A DNA stretch of 64,000 bases from Prinia subflava. Its lineage: Eukaryota > Chordata > Aves > Passeriformes > Cisticolidae. The stretch spans positions 101,791,739 to 101,855,738 of the forward strand of contig NC_086248.1 of the NCBI RefSeq assembly GCF_021018805.1, read 5' to 3'. Made by a program: the position numbers and the translations under genes. Below, piece by piece: positions 60,101-64,000 of this stretch. Each line of letters opens with the position of its first letter. Position 1 is the first letter of the stretch. Under the pieces are notes generated by a model that made no database searches, was not told the DNA's origin, and worked only from the letters and a program-made list of their open reading frames with translations.

Positions 60101-63100
60101 AATTGACTTTTTATGTCACAGTTTTATGAGAATGTGAGGATTGTTTCAGTCCACAGCTGCCACTAAGCTGGAAGTGCCTGGAGTATTCATAATTCACTCA
60201 GATGCCTGTCTGGTGGAATCATCTGAAGAGTAGGACAATAAATCTTCCACAGGAGTTTATCAGGAGTTCAGTCTCTCTGACATTTATGCAATTCTGACTA
60301 AGTTTAAGGAACTTTTTAGTCTTAGGCAGTGGGGTTTTAGCATTTTGCCTTTTTTTTAAATTTAGAAAGCAGGGATGGTATTAGCAGGGTTATGGAAATG
60401 GACTTGGGGTTTTTTAATCTTACTTATCTCAGCTAAATACTTAAGGGTTTTTTGCATCTGCAAAGGTAGATTTTCCAGGAAGAATATTATTTCAAGAGAG
60501 GAAACAAAGAAAGCATGTTCGCAGTCTGAGGGCAGAAACAGTGCACATTATTTTGCACCTCTCAGTGTCTGCCCTGCCGAAAGAGGCATAAGAAAAAAAA
60601 GAAGAGATCTTTTTGCAGGTCTGGGAATGGAACATGGTCTCCTCCTTCTGGCCATCCTGATGTCTATTTCCATTGTCAGGAAGGCCAAAAGGTTTTGGAT
60701 ACTTTGTGATATGCTGAAAGTCTTCACATGCAAGGTGGTGAATGATCTGCTTTGAAGTCTGCTGTGGCAAGGAGAACAGTGTGTTCATCTAGAGCAGTTC
60801 ATTGGGTCCTGTTCACAGAATAGACCTTTCTTTCATCTCACACTGTGCCAGTAGCATTTAAAAAACAAGATTAGTGAAAGGAGGCTCTCTCATATGAAGT
60901 AAAATGCATGCAGCAGTAAACAAATAAGGATGTTTTCGAGGCTTAAGGTTAACATTTTATCAGTCTGCAACATACTCAGAGGTTTTATATTCTTAGCAAA
61001 GATTAACATCATGTACCAGAGACTCAGGGCTATATTCTAATCTTGAATATACAGCTTGCTATCTCTCAGCATCTCTTTTGGTGAGGGCTTCTGAATTACT
61101 ATTTTGTTTGAATGCACAGCAAAGGATTGCAATCTACACATCTCTTTCAAATAGGCTGCAGAGTAACTCTCTGAAGATTTGAATCTAGTGAGCTAGGCAC
61201 CCAAAGATGCCTCCCAGACAATGGTAATTATTCATTGAATTGACTGATTTCCCAGCAGTAGGAAAGGGATCAAGTTTTTATATGTTTATTTTGGGACAAA
61301 CTACAAGAACCAGCTAAAAAGAAATGGACTAGGGTCTACCTTCATCTGTGCAGTTTGCATCTAAAACATTCAAATGTACCTATCAAGACATTTTTGTCAT
61401 GTTGGTAATAAAATTTTACACTTGGTAATAAAACCAGTCTACAATTTTATCTGCTTGGGGTGAAAAAAACCAGCTTTTTAATGTTGGGAATACATTCCCC
61501 CGTGCCAGTTTTGTATTAAAACATTATGGGTTGTGATAAACAAGAAGTTACCAATGACATTTCCACATGTTGCACCATTGCCATTTCTTGCATTATTTCT
61601 AAGTAGTGTGGAAGAGTCAGGGTTGCCCATGCCAGTCCACAGCTGAGTCTGCAGGAGGACTCAGCTTCCTCCAAGAGGACAGGCAAGATCAGAGGCAAAA
61701 TAAGAGGTCTTACAGCATCTTGTGGGAAAGATGGGCTTGACAGTCTCTGCTTGATGCCATTCTTCATTCTGCTATCATCATGAAATCCAGGAGAAAGGGT
61801 GCAGTTCTAACCAGATGTTACCCAGAATTCCCATTCCCAGTGGTGGCCAGTGAATGTTTCTGTCTGTCCCAGAATTATGAGGTGTATCACCATGAGAAAT
61901 TTTTACTCACAACTACTGTCTCTACCAAGGGGGTCGAAATGTAGTGGTGGGAGCAAGAAGCGCAATTTTTGTTCCCGGTTCTGTTCAGAGAGCCTTGTCT
62001 GGCTTAGATTTGAACTTTTTGTGGCTCATTCATCTCATCCCCATCATGATGGGGAATCTGTAGAAGGAATTGTGGAGAATTCATTTTCCACAGATCCAAA
62101 CCAAGTAGCTTGTCCCAGCACTTCCCTTTGTTCTGACAAGGACATGCTGCAAAAGCTGATAGTGGTTCTTGGGGTGATAATGGCAGAGCATACTCTAAAT
62201 CCTCACAGGTGTGACCCAGGAAGTGGGAATTGGTCCAGAGACGTGGGACTTTGTACTAATTTAAATAGTAACTGTCCTAGCCTGAGATTTCTGAATTCAA
62301 TTCAAGACAAGACACTCAGTCATTGTTCTGAAAGTGTCCTCATTCCTTGACCTTGTTGCACAGATGGCATTGTTCTGAGCAGGTTTCTACAGGCAGTAAC
62401 TAATTAAGCAATTAATTAGGAGCCCTGGTTTACACAGGGCTCTTATTGTAAAGCAAGAACTTCTGTGACCTCATGGGACCTTGTCACAGTGTTGGTCCTA
62501 AGACTGTCCAAATTATCTGTGTTAAAGATTCAGTGTGCTCACCTGAGTGTCACCTGGGCCTTTCTTGATGTGTCCTCAGGATGTCACACATATTTGAAAG
62601 ATTCACTTTGTTAAATGTGGTGTAGACCATGTTGTCCTGTGACATTTAGTGGTTCTCTCTATGTAGTTGAGTGCACAAATTTCTCATTTCCCAGCACATT
62701 CACTATCCCCCACAGTCAAAACCCATATTTAAATCCCAAGGGCATTGTCTTTTATTTTTACCACATCTGACTTTGTTCTGTCAAAACTTGAGCAATTTTT
62801 CTTCAATCAACCTTGTTTCAAAGCTTCAGATGTTGTGATTCTAATTGTGTCAAGTAAGATCATTCTTCCTAGCAATTTGCAACCTGAGGATCAATGGTAA
62901 AATATAGAAATACCACTATTTGTAAACTCTGGCAAGGCGACTTTTTATTCTCTTCACTACATTCTTAGCAGAATTATGGAGTCTATTTCAGTAGAAAAGA
63001 GAGGAGAAAAATTAAAAGTGGAAAAAGGAGAGACCTGCAGGGAGGGGGCTTGAAATTTGTCTATGTAAACTTCCCAAATCATAAGGATTCCTTTAATCAG

Positions 63101-64000
63101 CTCAAGGCTCCTTTGGTGAATCCTGTAAAACTGTGTCACCGTGAGTTCCAATGTTCCAAGGAAAATCCTGACTTCTCATGGTAAAAAGATGCAAGCCAGA
63201 GACAGCAGTACTCTGAAAGGCATAAACAGCTATGCCCAGGGAATCTCACCAGGGCATTTCAGCCAACCCAGATGGAAGGGATGCTCAGTTAAGCAGCCAG
63301 AACAAGAACTGCTGCTCAAGGCTGCAGTTAAGTATTTTAGTTGGTGTTTGGATGTAGCTATGGTGGAGATATTGCCGATTTGTTTTTTGATGATGGAATT
63401 CTATAAGTGGTTCAAAGACCACATTTTTCTGCTTTGCATATTCAAGAGAAAGCCTCTGTTTTCTCTAGTGACTTGATTTCAGAGAGAGAGGACATGTATT
63501 TAGTAGAAAGCAAATTAAAGGGTTTGTTTGTTTGTTTGTTTTGTGTTAATGATAAATGGCTGAGTTTAATTTAATTTACTACTAATTCCAAAGAAAGGAA
63601 AGAGAACCATGATGTCGTCTTTTTAGCTCCATTCAAATGTTCCATCACCTCTTTTTCTGACTGAAATGACTCATGAAATCATAGACACTACACATGTCAA
63701 GGACTTTTAAATTCATCTTGTCCATTTGTCGGTCACTACCGTGTTCTTGTTCAGAATGGTAAACAGGGAAACTAGGCTAGAGACAGACACAGTGTCCTCT
63801 TAAAGAGTTGGGAATTCTTTACTCATTTTTGTACGTCACCATGGGTATGAAAGCAGAGCCCATGAAGTCAGTGTGAATGAATTCAATGCCATGTAGCAAC
63901 AAGTAAGGCTTACATCACTTCTCACAACTGCTTTATGTTGTGTTGTTTTGCTGATTTCCTTTTACATTTAGTGGGCTACTTCTCAGAGCTATTGGTTTCA
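54180..64000 (+). other. SYNDIG1: SYNDIG1 intron 3, incomplete
   Basis: From the donor GTAATG to the window edge I found no sequence matching the expected final exon (the part beginning TNKAVAKGD in mammals), so the intron exceeds 9.8 kb. It contains a (GTTT)n run at 63522-63544 and a possible very decayed CR1 3' end near 63675-63730. The longest frame (61850-62350, 166 codons) has no recognisable domain. Vertebrate SYNDIG1 introns are generally large, so the missing exon is expected further right. Confidence 0.8.
63522..63544. repeat. (GTTT)n microsatellite
   Basis: About five GTTT units. Short and ordinary. Confidence 0.85.

Noticed and set aside
63675..63730. Possible CR1 minus-strand 3' end (AAATCATAGACAC ... 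TTCATCTTGTCCA)
   Set aside because: Too degenerate to separate from chance by eye.

Overview
This 64 kb window is bird nuclear DNA, most likely from a songbird (passerine). Three lines of evidence point there. The coding exons belong to a vertebrate brain gene with large introns. Several CR1 retroposon 3' ends are present, with the ATTCTGTG octamer tail or its complement. A tRNA-Ile-headed, CR1-tailed SINE resembles the TguSINE1 type known from passerines. The species cannot be fixed from the sequence alone.

The only protein-coding gene I can support is the 5' two thirds of SYNDIG1 (also called TMEM90B or DSPC2), on the + strand. A CpG-rich TATA-less promoter and a probable non-coding first exon lie at about 34.85-35.96 kb, with a splice donor after 35483. 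The first coding exon is 45252-45731 (residues 1-160), in an exon that probably opens at 45166. The second coding exon is 54042-54179 (residues 161-206). The last coding exon, about 52 residues in the human protein, was not found before 64000, so the gene runs off the right edge. SYNDIG1 is a postsynaptic membrane protein of the CD225/dispanin family that binds AMPA receptors. The region's coding output is therefore one synapse-organising protein.

Left of the gene, 1-34.8 kb looks like intergenic sequence populated by retroelements. It holds a songbird-type LTR inserted inside an older LTR (8180-9669), a tRNA/CR1 SINE (14581-14695), a diverged pair of about 110 bp repeats (16.6 and 19.9 kb), three CR1 3' ends, a well-delimited solo LTR with a 6 bp target-site duplication (27017-27702), and a further LTR (29.63-30.24 kb) whose terminal 155 bp matches the nested one. 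Open reading frames there are short and none shows a recognisable domain.

Within the gene, intron 1 (about 9.7 kb) has a CR1 fragment and simple repeats. Intron 2 (8.3 kb) carries an uninterrupted 421 bp GGGAA array of about 84 units. The visible part of intron 3 (9.8 kb) has nothing clearly functional. I saw no tRNA gene likely to be active, no rRNA, no CRISPR array and no wholly new system. The most notable items are the pentanucleotide array, the nested LTRs and a possible short upstream ORF in the SYNDIG1 leader.
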